Assembly (NCBI GenBank): GCA_944385535.1
Contig: CALWXR010000011.1
Span: 1-55,481, forward strand
Length of the DNA: 55,481 nt
Direction of reading: 5' to 3'
From: an uncultured Oscillospiraceae bacterium
GTDB taxonomy: Bacteria; Bacillota; Clostridia; Oscillospirales; Oscillospiraceae
Positions 25,334 through 33,734 of the stretch are shown in pieces (the stretch's first letter is position 1; every line of letters starts with the position of its first letter). Under the pieces are notes generated by a model. The model made no database searches, was not told the origin of the DNA, and saw only the letters and a program-made list of their open reading frames with translations. A program made the position numbers and the translations under genes.

Positions 25334-26539
25334 ATGAAAACTTTTACCAAGGAACAGACCGATGCGCTGATGTGCCAGGCTAAAACCATGCTGGAGGGCA
25401 TTGGAGAAAATCAGTCCGTACGGGACATTATGGCAAAGCACTATGCGGAAAACCTGGACGAGAAGACCCTGATCCAGGGTCAGGTGATGGCAGATGCCAT
25501 CCTGGACGCGGTCAGGGACTTTGATGCGGACTACCGCAATGCAGTGGAAGATATGGACGGTTACATCCGTAAATTCCAGAAGAAGGCTGACGAGGGAAAG
25601 TCCTGTGTCGAGCGCTGCAACTACTGGCTTCGGCTGGCAGGTGCCTTAAGCGCCGCTGGTCAGGTTCTCGCTGACAGCGAAGCCGACCGGGAGCAGATCC
25701 TTAAACAGCTGGACAGCTTAACCGTTTCCGAAGAGGATGCAACCCCTGATTTGGAAGAGCAGCTTCGCCGGAAAGCAAGAGAAGCCATGAAGGAATCCGG
25801 CATCCTTTTAACCGGCGTCATGGCAAACCCCGAAGCCCTGGAGGAGATTACCCAGGCGGATGAAGTAGCCGAGCTGCTCATTGACCTGGGTAACGAAGAG
25901 ATCGAATATCGGGCCCTGGTCGCCATGCTGGCTTATACCAATGTAAAGACCGGCAGAATGGACAACATCCCCGTGGATATGACCGCCGTTCAAATGACCC
26001 ATCTGGTATGCGCCCAGGTGGAGCAGACCCGGATTCTGGACGCTGTTGGCAGAAACTATACCATGGAAGTGGCAGAGTTGCTGCTGTACGCTCTGGGCGT
26101 TGTTGTACAGGTAAAGGTGTTCGTCCCTTTGCTTTCCCTGGCAATTACTGCAGCTACAGAGATGTTTGGCGTAATCCTGTTTATTCCTGCCATGATGATG
26201 ATCGCGGGTCTTTACCTGTATGTGTTCCGGAAGGCGCTGCACCTCTGGGAAAAGGAATGCAGTTATATTATTAAGAACGCCAGCGTGGCCGTAACCCGGA
26301 TTATCAAGGGTCTACAGGAAATGGCTGACTACGTGAAAACTAGCGTCCTTCCTGTGATTAAGGAAAAGTGCAAGGCCATCTTTGTGTTTTTTGCAAAGCT
26401 GGTATCCAAGCCCAAGACCGAAGTGCATACCGCAGAAGGCGAAATCGTGGAAGATGACGAAGAAGTCTTCGTTGATATGGATGATGACCTGGAGGTATCC
26501 GGCCAAGAGAATGCGCCCAAGTGTATCGCACTGACCTAA
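25334..26539 (+). CDS. Membrane protein with long helical cytoplasmic domain
   Basis: The protein has 401 residues. The start ATG 25334 follows GGAGGT. The first 230 residues are charged and helical with coiled-coil character. Near residues 245-295 a hydrophobic region (LLLYALGVVVQVKVF, then AATEMFGVILFIPAMMMIAG) forms two probable membrane spans. The C-terminus is a very acidic tail with EDDEEVFVDMDDD. No enzyme motif is seen. It begins its own transcript and is followed by a small gene and an EcsC gene, which suggests a membrane-associated complex. Confidence 0.75.
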   Translation: MKTFTKEQTDALMCQAKTMLEGIGENQSVRDIMAKHYAENLDEKTLIQGQVMADAILDAVRDFDADYRNAVEDMDGYIRKFQKKADEGKSCVERCNYWLRLAGALSAAGQVLADSEADREQILKQLDSLTVSEEDATPDLEEQLRRKAREAMKESGILLTGVMANPEALEEITQADEVAELLIDLGNEEIEYRALVAMLAYTNVKTGRMDNIPVDMTAVQMTHLVCAQVEQTRILDAVGRNYTMEVAELLLYALGVVVQVKVFVPLLSLAITAATEMFGVILFIPAMMMIAGLYLYVFRKALHLWEKECSYIIKNASVAVTRIIKGLQEMADYVKTSVLPVIKEKCKAIFVFFAKLVSKPKTEVHTAEGEIVEDDEEVFVDMDDDLEVSGQENAPKCIALT

Positions 26540-26566
26540 GTAACGGTCAGGAAAGAGGAAGGGAAT

Positions 26567-26755
26567 ATGAAACAGTCTGAAAATACTCCCAATCCGGGAG
26601 AGTCCTCCAAAGTTCGCATTTCGCGAGAGCTGTATGTACAGGTGGAGGAGTGCTTAAACCTGCGCAGGGCCTTTCATTTGCACCAGGATCTACTGACTCT
26701 GCGGGCTATGGCCCAAATAACACTGGAACAGGAGGGAAAGAACCATGGATTCTAA
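26567..26755 (+). CDS. Small 62-residue protein overlapping the EcsC gene
   Basis: The start ATG 26567 follows AGGAAGGGA. The stop overlaps the next start codon (26745) by 11 bases, which suggests translational coupling. The product has a disordered first 15 residues (NTPNPGESSK) and then two helices. The segment VRISRELYVQVEECLNL might be a ribbon-helix-helix or dimerising helix, but it is too short to assign. It could be a regulator or partner of the EcsC protein. Confidence 0.6.
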   Translation: MKQSENTPNPGESSKVRISRELYVQVEECLNLRRAFHLHQDLLTLRAMAQITLEQEGKNHGF

Positions 26756-27572
26756 GACGGCAAAACAGGAAAAAAAGCGCGCCGCGCTTCTGGAAAAGGA
26801 GATTCTCTCCCTGGAAAAGCGGGAAGCAAAAATGGCTGCCGCTGCCGGAAAGGCAACATCCCCAGCCTGGAAGACCGGGCTGGAAAACCGAATCCCCGTG
26901 AAGGTATACCAGGGCCTGGAAAGCACCTTTGTCAAGGGTTTCTCGCTGGTGTTCATGCAGGGCAAAGCCTTGATTGAGCGGACCTATGACCGGGAGGATA
27001 TCCAGCAGAACCACAACATCCGCAATTACGCGATCCGCGTTAAAGGTGGCCGGAAGGAAATCAGACAAATGCGAAAGGGTGCCAGCCATTCAAGTCTTTT
27101 GAATCTGACAGTTACCACCGCAGAGGGAATCGCCCTGGGCGCACTGGGCATTGGTATGCCGGATATCGTTCTTTTCCTAAGCACCCTGCTGAAAGGCATT
27201 TACGAAGTGGCTCTAAATTACGGCTTTACCTATGACGCGAAGCAGGAGCAGTATTTTATCTTGAAAATGATGGAAGCCAGCCTCTCCACCGGAGAAGCAT
27301 GGCATCAGCTAAATGACGAAATCAACTGTCTCATGTCCGACAGTCCGGAAATTACCGAGGAGGACTTCCAGCAGCAGCTTCACAAAACCGCCTCTGCCTT
27401 TGCAATGGATATGCTGCTGCTGAAATTCATTCAGGGTCTGCCCATAGTGGGCATCGTCGGCGGTGCGGCCAACCCCTTCTATTACAACAAGGTCATGCGT
27501 TATGTGCAGTTGAAATACAATAAGCGCTATCTGTTGCAGTTGTGCACCCGCTCCATTCTCTGCACGGATTAA
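26745..27572 (+). CDS. EcsC-family protein
   Basis: The protein has 275 residues. A basic coiled-coil N-terminus (about 1-40) precedes the EcsC-type core, with the characteristic glycine-rich hydrophobic segment GALGIGMPDIVLFLSTLLKG near 140-160 and a second hydrophobic segment near 230. EcsC-family proteins are membrane-associated and of unknown biochemical role. A paralogue at 52854 shares the whole first half but is cut off right after GIGMPDIVLFL, at the border of an IS110 remnant. The present gene is therefore the intact copy. It is the last gene before the ADP-ribose/RNA-repair island. Confidence 0.8.
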   Translation: MDSKTAKQEKKRAALLEKEILSLEKREAKMAAAAGKATSPAWKTGLENRIPVKVYQGLESTFVKGFSLVFMQGKALIERTYDREDIQQNHNIRNYAIRVKGGRKEIRQMRKGASHSSLLNLTVTTAEGIALGALGIGMPDIVLFLSTLLKGIYEVALNYGFTYDAKQEQYFILKMMEASLSTGEAWHQLNDEINCLMSDSPEITEEDFQQQLHKTASAFAMDMLLLKFIQGLPIVGIVGGAANPFYYNKVMRYVQLKYNKRYLLQLCTRSILCTD

Positions 27573-27595
27573 GCAGCCTGTAAAAGGAATCTATC

Positions 27596-27634
27596 ATGCA
27601 CCGGATAGCGGTCTCTGTACGCCATCCGGTGCAT
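27596..27634. repeat. Inverted repeat (hairpin) before the ADP-ribosylglycohydrolase gene
   Basis: ATGCACCGGAT (27596-27606) and ATCCGGTGCAT (27624-27634) are perfect 11-base arms around a 17-base loop. No T-run follows on either strand, so it is not a standard terminator. It may be an RNA processing or stability element, an operator, or a weak transcript end between the two gene sets. Confidence 0.6.
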
Positions 27635-27662
27635 TGGAATAACAAGGAAAGGAGTCAATGCA

Positions 27663-28649
27663 ATGACAACGATCAGAGCTGGCCTGTATGGCCTTATCGT
27701 GGCGGACGCCCTGGGCGTGCCTGCCGAAAGCAGAACAAGAGAAGATTTGAGGCACAATCCCATTACGGGGATGGTTGGAGGCGGTCTGCACCAGCAGCCG
27801 GCCGGTTACTGGTCCGATGACAGCAGTATGACTTTGTGTCTGGCGGACAGCATCGGAAAGGTGGGCTATTATCATACCCACGACATCATGGCCCGGTTTG
27901 ATGACTGGATTCGCAAGGGTGCCTATACTCCCGGTGGCAAGAAATTCGACATTGGCAATACCTGTGCCCATGCCATCAGCCGCTATCGCAGAGGCTGCAC
28001 CCCTGCCCTGTGCGGCAGCAACAAGATGAACGAGAACGGCAACGGATCTTTGATGCGGATCCTGCCCATGGCTTTCGTGTTATACGGGAAATACGGAAAG
28101 GATATCACCAATCATAAGCGGGCAATGGAGGATATCCACAAAATCTCCGGTCTGACCCACCGGCATCCTCTGGCTCAGTCTGCCTGCGGCATCTATCTTT
28201 CCATTGCCGTTCGAATCCTAGACGGCTATGAGCTGAAGGCTGCTATCCGGGAAGGCATCTATGAAGCTACGCAGTGGTATGGCAGCCATGGAAAGTTCCA
28301 GATCGTGCTTGATTACTGGGAAAAGATCTCCGATCCGGATGATCTGGCATCTCTACCCAACGAGATCATTTACAGCGGCGGCTATGTGGTGGAAACCATG
28401 GAGACTGTGCTGTGGGCGCTGATGAATACCGACAACTATCGGGACTGTGTTCTGACCTGTGTCAACATGGGCTATGACGCGGACTCCACCGCTGCCATCG
28501 CCGGTGGCCTGGCAGGACTGTATTATGGTTATGACAGCATCCCTGAAGAATGGATCGATGCACTGGTGAACAGGGAGCTGATCGAGGAATGCATCAAGGG
28601 ATTGGAGGCATTTATCCATGACAACTACAGTGGAGCGAAAAATGATTGA
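27663..28649 (+). CDS. ADP-ribosylglycohydrolase (ADP-ribosyl-protein/nucleotide hydrolase)
   Basis: The protein has 328 residues, the usual length for the DraG/ARH family. The signatures are the N-terminal GLIVADALGVPAE, the metal-site WSDDSSM (D52, D53), NGSLMRILP near 128 and GYDADSTAAIAGG (D272, D274). These ligands hold two Mg2+ ions and cut the bond between ADP-ribose and its acceptor. The usual GDALG reads ADALG here. No signal peptide is seen. The gene starts the ADP-ribose/RNA-repair part of the window and overlaps the PHP gene by 8 bases. A role in reversing ADP-ribosylation, perhaps by the local ART-HD protein, is inferred from context. Confidence 0.9.
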   Translation: MTTIRAGLYGLIVADALGVPAESRTREDLRHNPITGMVGGGLHQQPAGYWSDDSSMTLCLADSIGKVGYYHTHDIMARFDDWIRKGAYTPGGKKFDIGNTCAHAISRYRRGCTPALCGSNKMNENGNGSLMRILPMAFVLYGKYGKDITNHKRAMEDIHKISGLTHRHPLAQSACGIYLSIAVRILDGYELKAAIREGIYEATQWYGSHGKFQIVLDYWEKISDPDDLASLPNEIIYSGGYVVETMETVLWALMNTDNYRDCVLTCVNMGYDADSTAAIAGGLAGLYYGYDSIPEEWIDALVNRELIEECIKGLEAFIHDNYSGAKND

Positions 28650-29361
28650 TATCCATATGCATCTGATTCCCGGCGTGGATGACGGTGCTATGGACATGGA
28701 AATGGCATTGGTGATGATGATCCGTGCTAAGGAACAGGGCATTTCCAAAATCATTGCTACCCCGCACAGCGAGGCTTTTCATTTCTCCAAGAGAGATATC
28801 AGGGCTACTTATCAGAATCTCGCAAATGCTGCGGCAATGGTATCACCGGATATGAAAGTCTATCTGGAATGTGAAGTTTATTGTGAAGCTGACATCATGG
28901 AGCAGGTACTGGAGTTACTGGATCTCGGCGTGTATCCGACGATGAACGGGACAAAATGTGTGCTGATGGAATTTTCCCAGTGGGTCTATCCGGAAAACAC
29001 CGTTCCCTGCGTGGGAGCATTGGTGCAAGCCGGATATAAGCCCATTATTGCCCACATGGAGCGGTATCGGTATCTGCGTGACAATATGGAGCTGGTGAAC
29101 CGGTTCCGGGAACTGGGGGTGCTGATCCAGATCAATGTGTACAGCCTTTTTGACGAGGACGAGGATTCTATCAAGAACTGGGCCAGACGGCTGGTTCTGG
29201 GGCGGAAAGTAGATTTCTTGGGTACCGATGCTCACAGAACCTACCACCGCCCACCCAGTGCCGAGTGGGGTCTTGGATGGCTGTATGAAAACGTGGAACA
29301 GGACTATGCTGATACCATTGCCTGGAAAAATGCTGAAAATATACTTATGGGAGAAGAATGA
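28642..29361 (+). CDS. PHP-domain phosphatase, CpsB/CapC-like
   Basis: The protein has 239 residues. Metal-binding motifs of the PHP fold are in order: DIHMHLIPGVDDGA at the start, ATPHSEAF near 41-48, an E in YLECEVYCEAD, AHMERYRYL near 140 and GTDAHR near 194. CpsB/CapC members are manganese-dependent tyrosine phosphatases of capsule systems. No capsule genes or BY-kinase are nearby, so this one more likely acts on a nucleotide or phosphoprotein of the island. I chose ATG 28642, with GTGGAG upstream; it overlaps the preceding stop by 8 bases. Confidence 0.8.
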   Translation: MIDIHMHLIPGVDDGAMDMEMALVMMIRAKEQGISKIIATPHSEAFHFSKRDIRATYQNLANAAAMVSPDMKVYLECEVYCEADIMEQVLELLDLGVYPTMNGTKCVLMEFSQWVYPENTVPCVGALVQAGYKPIIAHMERYRYLRDNMELVNRFRELGVLIQINVYSLFDEDEDSIKNWARRLVLGRKVDFLGTDAHRTYHRPPSAEWGLGWLYENVEQDYADTIAWKNAENILMGEE

Positions 29362-29747
29362 TGACCTGTGCGATAAAAAACGGAAAAATCCAGTTGGATA
29401 AAAGTTATGTAGAAGAAAGAGGTTTTTATACTTGGGGTGCCAAATGGGCCTTGGTAGAAGATAACCATACATATGTATTGGTTCGTAATAGTGTTTTGGC
29501 GAAAGTGGTTCGGGAAGAAATTGGTGATGACGGCAGAATTATCCAAGAGGGTGCCACGGAACTATTGAGTGACGGCACTTGGATTTTACCCCCAGAAATA
29601 TTATCTTACTTTAAAGCCGTAGAAATGGTAGTGACTAAAGACTCAAAAGGCTTCTTTATCACAACGCCAGCGGAAGAAGTACAATATAAAAAAGAAATAA
29701 AAGATTTGGAAGACCAAATATTGGCTTTACTAGAAGAAAGTAAATGA
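29358..29747 (+). CDS. Unrecognised 129-residue protein
   Basis: The start overlaps the PHP stop as ATGA, or alternatively begins at the adjacent second ATG (29361). The N-terminal 85 residues are beta-rich and aromatic (ERGFYTWGAKWALVEDNHTY), and the C-terminus is a charged helix. Base composition is clearly more AT-rich than the genes before it, and this continues to about 30.7 kb, suggesting separate acquisition. No motif is recognised. Confidence 0.7.
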   Translation: MMTCAIKNGKIQLDKSYVEERGFYTWGAKWALVEDNHTYVLVRNSVLAKVVREEIGDDGRIIQEGATELLSDGTWILPPEILSYFKAVEMVVTKDSKGFFITTPAEEVQYKKEIKDLEDQILALLEESK

Positions 29748-29832
29748 TACATACACATCTGATATAAATGAATCGCAATAAAAGTAATATGATTAAAGGT
29801 TAAAGGATTAGACTGAGAACGGAGGCAGACAA

Positions 29833-30237
29833 ATGATTTACATAGTAGATGGAACATGCTATTCCCAGGATGCTGTTTTAAAGCTTGAGAGAAGACTGAA
29901 TGCAAAACGCGTAAGTTGGGAATTTTGGTTTGCTTTGGCATTTGATCCTTTTATGAGGGCTACACAGTCAAATAATATTTGGGTGTTTACGTGGGATGAT
30001 TCTCCTTTTTCCGGGGAATTGTTTGAGAAAGCTATGCGATTGGGAATCGTTCCTGCGCAGAATTATTATTATGCTGCGATTAACAATTCCAGAAGACTGG
30101 CTGGGTGGAAAGATTGGTTAGTGCGTGATATTTCTCAAAAATTCAAAGGTTGGGAGAATCATGCATACATAATCTGTTCAGACAATGACAGCGGGTTGAA
30201 TGAATTATGTGAAACAATTCTGCAATCAAAGAGGTGA
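29833..30237 (+). CDS. Unrecognised protein, paralogue A of a tandem pair
   Basis: The protein has 134 residues. It shares with the next gene the start MIYxVD, the central VWDDSPFSGE-type motif (here TWDDSPFSGELFEKAM) and the C-terminal pattern NxLCExxL. The fold appears alpha/beta, with a possible conserved acidic pair in WDDS. It is AT-rich, with a good GGAGGCAG site, and no signal peptide is seen. I cannot assign a family; tandem small paralogues of this kind often are immunity or antitoxin-like proteins. Confidence 0.7.
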   Translation: MIYIVDGTCYSQDAVLKLERRLNAKRVSWEFWFALAFDPFMRATQSNNIWVFTWDDSPFSGELFEKAMRLGIVPAQNYYYAAINNSRRLAGWKDWLVRDISQKFKGWENHAYIICSDNDSGLNELCETILQSKR

Positions 30238-30241
30238 TAAG

Positions 30242-30667
30242 ATGATTTATCTGGTTGATTTTACAACTCGCTCCAAAAGTGAAGTTGCTAAGCTTAAAGA
30301 AAGACTACATGCTAGAAGCTATAATCACAGATGGGAATTGCTATATTACAGATGGGAATTGCTATATTCTATAATTGTGACACATTGTGTTCCTTCCTAT
30401 GCACATGCAATATGGTTATATGTATGGGACGATTCACCCTTTTCAGGAGAATGGTTTGAAAAACTAATGTCACAAGGGCATGTTCGTATGGATAATAGTT
30501 TCTTTGTGCATCTTAACAAATCGCCATACATGAACATGGACCAACATTTAAAAAGGATCGAGGAAAAATTCGGCCAATTTAAAGATCATGCACGCGTGAT
30601 TTCTCCCGACAACAAAGAACAGATAGACGAGTTGTGTGAAATGCTTTTGCGATTGGAGAGTAAATAG
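30242..30667 (+). CDS. Unrecognised protein, paralogue B, with internal duplication
   Basis: This 141-residue paralogue of the preceding gene starts 4 bases after its stop, with GAGGTG overlapping the end. It carries YVWDDSPFSGEWFEKLM at the centre, as in paralogue A. Residues near 30-43 read RWELLYYRWELLYS, encoded by two direct 21-base repeats (about 30329-30370), a duplication that paralogue A lacks. This looks like recent slippage that kept the frame. No function is assigned. Confidence 0.7.
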   Translation: MIYLVDFTTRSKSEVAKLKERLHARSYNHRWELLYYRWELLYSIIVTHCVPSYAHAIWLYVWDDSPFSGEWFEKLMSQGHVRMDNSFFVHLNKSPYMNMDQHLKRIEEKFGQFKDHARVISPDNKEQIDELCEMLLRLESK

Positions 30668-30671
30668 AAAT

Positions 30672-31712
30672 ATGGATGTTCTACTAATAATTGTAATCTA
30701 TATGGCCGTTTCTCTCGTGATCAGCTTGGGAGCGAAAAAAGCACGAGATGAACAGCAGCGAAAAACAGAGGAAAAACCGAAAAAGGATAGCTTACCTGTA
30801 CAAGAACATGAACAGAAAATGATGAATGGGGAGAATGACATGACGCAAGGATTTTTTGATCAATTCCCTGCTTTATGGGATGCCTTTGAGAAACAACTCA
30901 AGGGCCATATCGTAGAAGCTCTTGCCGCAAGGTCTTCAGAAGGAGCTGACTCCGGTAAGACAAAGCTTTCCTCCGTTTACTGGAACATTGGATGCGCCTA
31001 CTGGTGCTACAGCGCCGGAGCAGGCTCTCATTGGAAAACACAGCTTGAAGAAGTATTTTTTGAACATCGGTACTATGACACGATAAAACAACTGGACCAG
31101 TTTTCTGATCTGGATGTGCTTGTGGCCCAACGTATGGAGAACTTGAATGCAGTAGATGTACAGGAGCAATACCTTCTGGCGGTAAAGCCGCTTTTGGATG
31201 AGCAGAAACAGAAGCTGATGGCGGCATTCGCGGAAATGGAAAAGGAACTGAAGAATCCGCTGCCCTATGCATTGAAGATCCCCGTGGATGGCCAGGAAAC
31301 TGCGCTGACACTTGGCTTCCAAAAGCGATACAAGAAAGTGAAACACTTCGTAGGCATGGACGGATATTCCTATTCCTTTAATGGAAGAACCTATAAAGAT
31401 ATCCAGGCATTCCGTACACCGGGTATCGAGAAACTCTCAGAGAATGTCAGCATTGCAAGAGATACCTTTGGCGATCTGGTTCTTAGAAGATATACCGAAA
31501 TTCCTACTTTCGACTCCGGAGACCGGGAATGGGACAGTGAGGAGCTTGAGTATCTGATGTTTGACGGCAAGGATATTCATCTCATCATCATGCGTGGTGG
31601 ATACCGAATTGCTCATTTGATTTTCTTTGAGAAACTGCTGACTGCGGATTCTCGCATGAGACCGATTTTCGAAAAGTTGGGTTGGTCCACGAACGGTATT
31701 GAATGGACTTAA
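30672..31712 (+). CDS. Membrane-anchored protein of unknown function
   Basis: The protein has 346 residues. The start is uncertain; I take ATG 30672, giving an N-terminal membrane span MDVLLIIVIYMAVSLVISLG followed by a charged, disordered linker to about residue 60. An alternative start further in would give a soluble protein. The rest is mixed alpha/beta with tryptophan- and tyrosine-rich segments, such as SSVYWNIGCAYWCYSAG near 100, and no known motif. It overlaps nothing and lies just before the methyltransferase gene. Confidence 0.65.
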   Translation: MDVLLIIVIYMAVSLVISLGAKKARDEQQRKTEEKPKKDSLPVQEHEQKMMNGENDMTQGFFDQFPALWDAFEKQLKGHIVEALAARSSEGADSGKTKLSSVYWNIGCAYWCYSAGAGSHWKTQLEEVFFEHRYYDTIKQLDQFSDLDVLVAQRMENLNAVDVQEQYLLAVKPLLDEQKQKLMAAFAEMEKELKNPLPYALKIPVDGQETALTLGFQKRYKKVKHFVGMDGYSYSFNGRTYKDIQAFRTPGIEKLSENVSIARDTFGDLVLRRYTEIPTFDSGDREWDSEELEYLMFDGKDIHLIIMRGGYRIAHLIFFEKLLTADSRMRPIFEKLGWSTNGIEWT

Positions 31713-31726
31713 GCGAGGACAGACAC

Positions 31727-32428
31727 ATGGATACATACGCAGAACGCTATAACCTGAAGCCTGCTGCGGCATGGCTCCGGGGGCATGCTTTGAAAATCGG
31801 GACACCGGAAATTGATCCCGAACTTCTGGAAATGCCGCTGGAGGTATTGACGGATGATGAGCTTTCTTCCATTGTAGAAATTGGGGAAAGAGCCGGACAG
31901 AAGCTCTATCCTTTCAAAACTGGAAAAGCAGAACTGCCCCGGGTGCGGCAGGTACTGGGTTTTCTCCGTGGCATTGAATTTGACACCTTGCTGGATGTAG
32001 GCAGCGGCCGGGGCGTATTCCTGCTTCCCTTTATGGAAGAATTTCCACAGGTGCAGGTAACTTCCTTGGATCTGCTGGACAAGCGGGTGACATTCTTAAA
32101 TGAATTGGCTGCAGGTGGCTACAGTCAGCTGACAGCCTTTAATAAAAATATCTGTGATCAGCCCTTCTCGGAGAACAGCTTTGATGTGGTGACTCTTTTG
32201 GAAGTGCTTGAACATATTCCGGAGGTAGATAAGGCCGTGCTCGCCGCTGTGAAGATGGCAAGAAAATATGTTGTGGTGTCCGTCCCTTCCAAACCCGATG
32301 ACAACCCGGAGCATATCCATTTGCTGACAAAGGATATATTAACGAAAATGTTTGCGGACGCTGGCTGTACCAAACTGCATTTCAGCGGTGTAAACGGCCA
32401 TCTGATTATGATGGCAACGATAGATTAA
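31727..32428 (+). CDS. SAM-dependent methyltransferase, class I
   Basis: The protein has 233 residues. Motif I LLDVGSGRGVFLLPF (about 92-106), an acidic strand end SLDLLDKRV, motif IV-like FDVVTLLEVLEHIPE and a later VVVSVPSKP strand define a class I Rossmann methyltransferase of the Methyltransf_11 type. The substrate is not evident. Bacterial Hen1 methylates RNA 3' ends before ligation, and a histidine pair PEHIHLLTK follows the core here, but the rest does not match Hen1 well. A role in RNA end modification is therefore only a contextual guess. Confidence 0.8.
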   Translation: MDTYAERYNLKPAAAWLRGHALKIGTPEIDPELLEMPLEVLTDDELSSIVEIGERAGQKLYPFKTGKAELPRVRQVLGFLRGIEFDTLLDVGSGRGVFLLPFMEEFPQVQVTSLDLLDKRVTFLNELAAGGYSQLTAFNKNICDQPFSENSFDVVTLLEVLEHIPEVDKAVLAAVKMARKYVVVSVPSKPDDNPEHIHLLTKDILTKMFADAGCTKLHFSGVNGHLIMMATID

Positions 32429-32441
32429 AGAGAGTGGTAAG

Positions 32442-33101
32442 ATGTTTTTGTTTGATTTTTTGCCGGATGAGCATGAGAGAATTGCCAATCTTCAAAATAC
32501 GGAAGCATCCTGCGCGGCTTACAGAGAGCACTATAAGCAGTTGTCCCCTGATGAAGCAGCTATCGCCGGGTACATGATTGCTGCGGCCGGTAAGCAATAT
32601 GTGGAATGGTGCAACGAGGATTTTTCAATCATCTACCCATTTGAAAGTGTAGCTCAAAATGATGTCAACGGTGGCTGGGGGCAGATGTTCTCTATCAACC
32701 CGGATTGCTTTGTATTTCCCGAGGATGTCACGCTGTTCTATGTCCGTGAGACCATGTGGCTCCCGGAACACCGAAAAGGCGAGCCTGTCCCCCAGTGGAT
32801 AGAAGATATGGCCCACGATATGCGCTGCTTTTCCAGCGGCCTTGCGGACATCAAGCCGGAAATCATCCAATTCTCCTTCGATGATCAACCTCCCTGTGAC
32901 TACTATGCCATTACCTTCCGGCTCAGCAAGGAAAAGGTAAAACGCAGGATCAAACTGGCTGATAAAGTCTTTTATATGGCAAATATCGGAAACCATATGC
33001 TGACACTGACCGATATTATGGGAGAATACGAAGTCTGCTTCGGTGAACTGCACCGTGGGAAGGCCATCATTTTGGAACGGCAATCTATCGAGTTTAAGTA
33101 A
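32442..33101 (+). CDS. Unrecognised 219-residue protein
   Basis: The gene starts 13 bases after the methyltransferase stop, with GAGAGTGG as ribosome site. The sequence is acidic, with an N-terminal helical part and a beta-rich second half (IIQFSFDDQPPCDYYAIT). No signal peptide, membrane span or catalytic motif is seen. I do not recognise it. Confidence 0.65.
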   Translation: MFLFDFLPDEHERIANLQNTEASCAAYREHYKQLSPDEAAIAGYMIAAAGKQYVEWCNEDFSIIYPFESVAQNDVNGGWGQMFSINPDCFVFPEDVTLFYVRETMWLPEHRKGEPVPQWIEDMAHDMRCFSSGLADIKPEIIQFSFDDQPPCDYYAITFRLSKEKVKRRIKLADKVFYMANIGNHMLTLTDIMGEYEVCFGELHRGKAIILERQSIEFK

Positions 33102-33128
33102 TGAAATACAGGAAGGTCGGGAGTAAGC

Positions 33129-33716
33129 ATGCTGGAAAACTGGGAAAAAACATCTTTCTCTGAAGAAAGACGGTATTATACAGAGAATGAAAGCGGTAGT
33201 TTCTACTGCGATGAGGCTGGACGGCTGACCTGTTTTGAGCCTGCGGAAGAAAACTGTTTGCACCAGGGACCTCATGGGTTCAGGCGGTCCTATGAAAAAG
33301 TAGATATGCGAAAACTGATAATTCCTGAGGGTATCAGAGAAATAACCCACGATGCTGAAAAGCTGTGGGATTTGGTTGTTGTGGAAAAGCTGGTGTTGCC
33401 AAAATCACTGGAAAAACTGGATGCCAATGTTCTCTCTGGATGTCTGATTATGGAAATGGAGCTGCCCACATCGCTGCGAGAGATCGGGCCTGGTGCGTTG
33501 ATGTGCAACTATATCCATGTGCTGCGAATTCCTCAGGGTATGCTGCATCCTCAGCTTCCGTCCGGATGGGATCAGAAGAAAGTGGATGGGGCATTGACTA
33601 TCTTTGGCCGGCAGTTTAAGGAAACGATTATCAACACCTTGATCGTTCCCCGGGATTATCCCCATCAGAAGTTAATGGTTGAAACAAAAATCAATAACAT
33701 TGTGTATTTCGATTAA
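33129..33716 (+). CDS. BspA-like leucine-rich repeat protein (short)
   Basis: The protein has 195 residues. Repeats of the LRR_5/BspA type are seen from about residue 60: KLIIPEGIREITHDA, VEKLVLPKSLEKLDANV, MELPTSLREIGPGAL and VLRIPQGML. There is no signal peptide or cell-wall anchor, unlike surface BspA proteins, so this is likely an intracellular recognition scaffold. Related repeat genes lie at 35740, 37788 and 39485, and the C-terminus of 40273. Confidence 0.75.
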   Translation: MLENWEKTSFSEERRYYTENESGSFYCDEAGRLTCFEPAEENCLHQGPHGFRRSYEKVDMRKLIIPEGIREITHDAEKLWDLVVVEKLVLPKSLEKLDANVLSGCLIMEMELPTSLREIGPGALMCNYIHVLRIPQGMLHPQLPSGWDQKKVDGALTIFGRQFKETIINTLIVPRDYPHQKLMVETKINNIVYFD

Positions 33717-33734
33717 CAGCGAGGAGTGAGACTT

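Noticed and set aside
27596-27634. Intrinsic terminator after the EcsC gene
   Set aside because: The hairpin is perfect but is followed by TGGAATAAC with no T-run on either strand. I list it only as an inverted repeat.
28642-29361. Capsule or exopolysaccharide locus suggested by the CpsB-like PHP gene
   Set aside because: No glycosyltransferase, flippase, Wzz or BY-kinase genes are present. The PHP domain more likely has a local nucleotide or phosphoprotein role.
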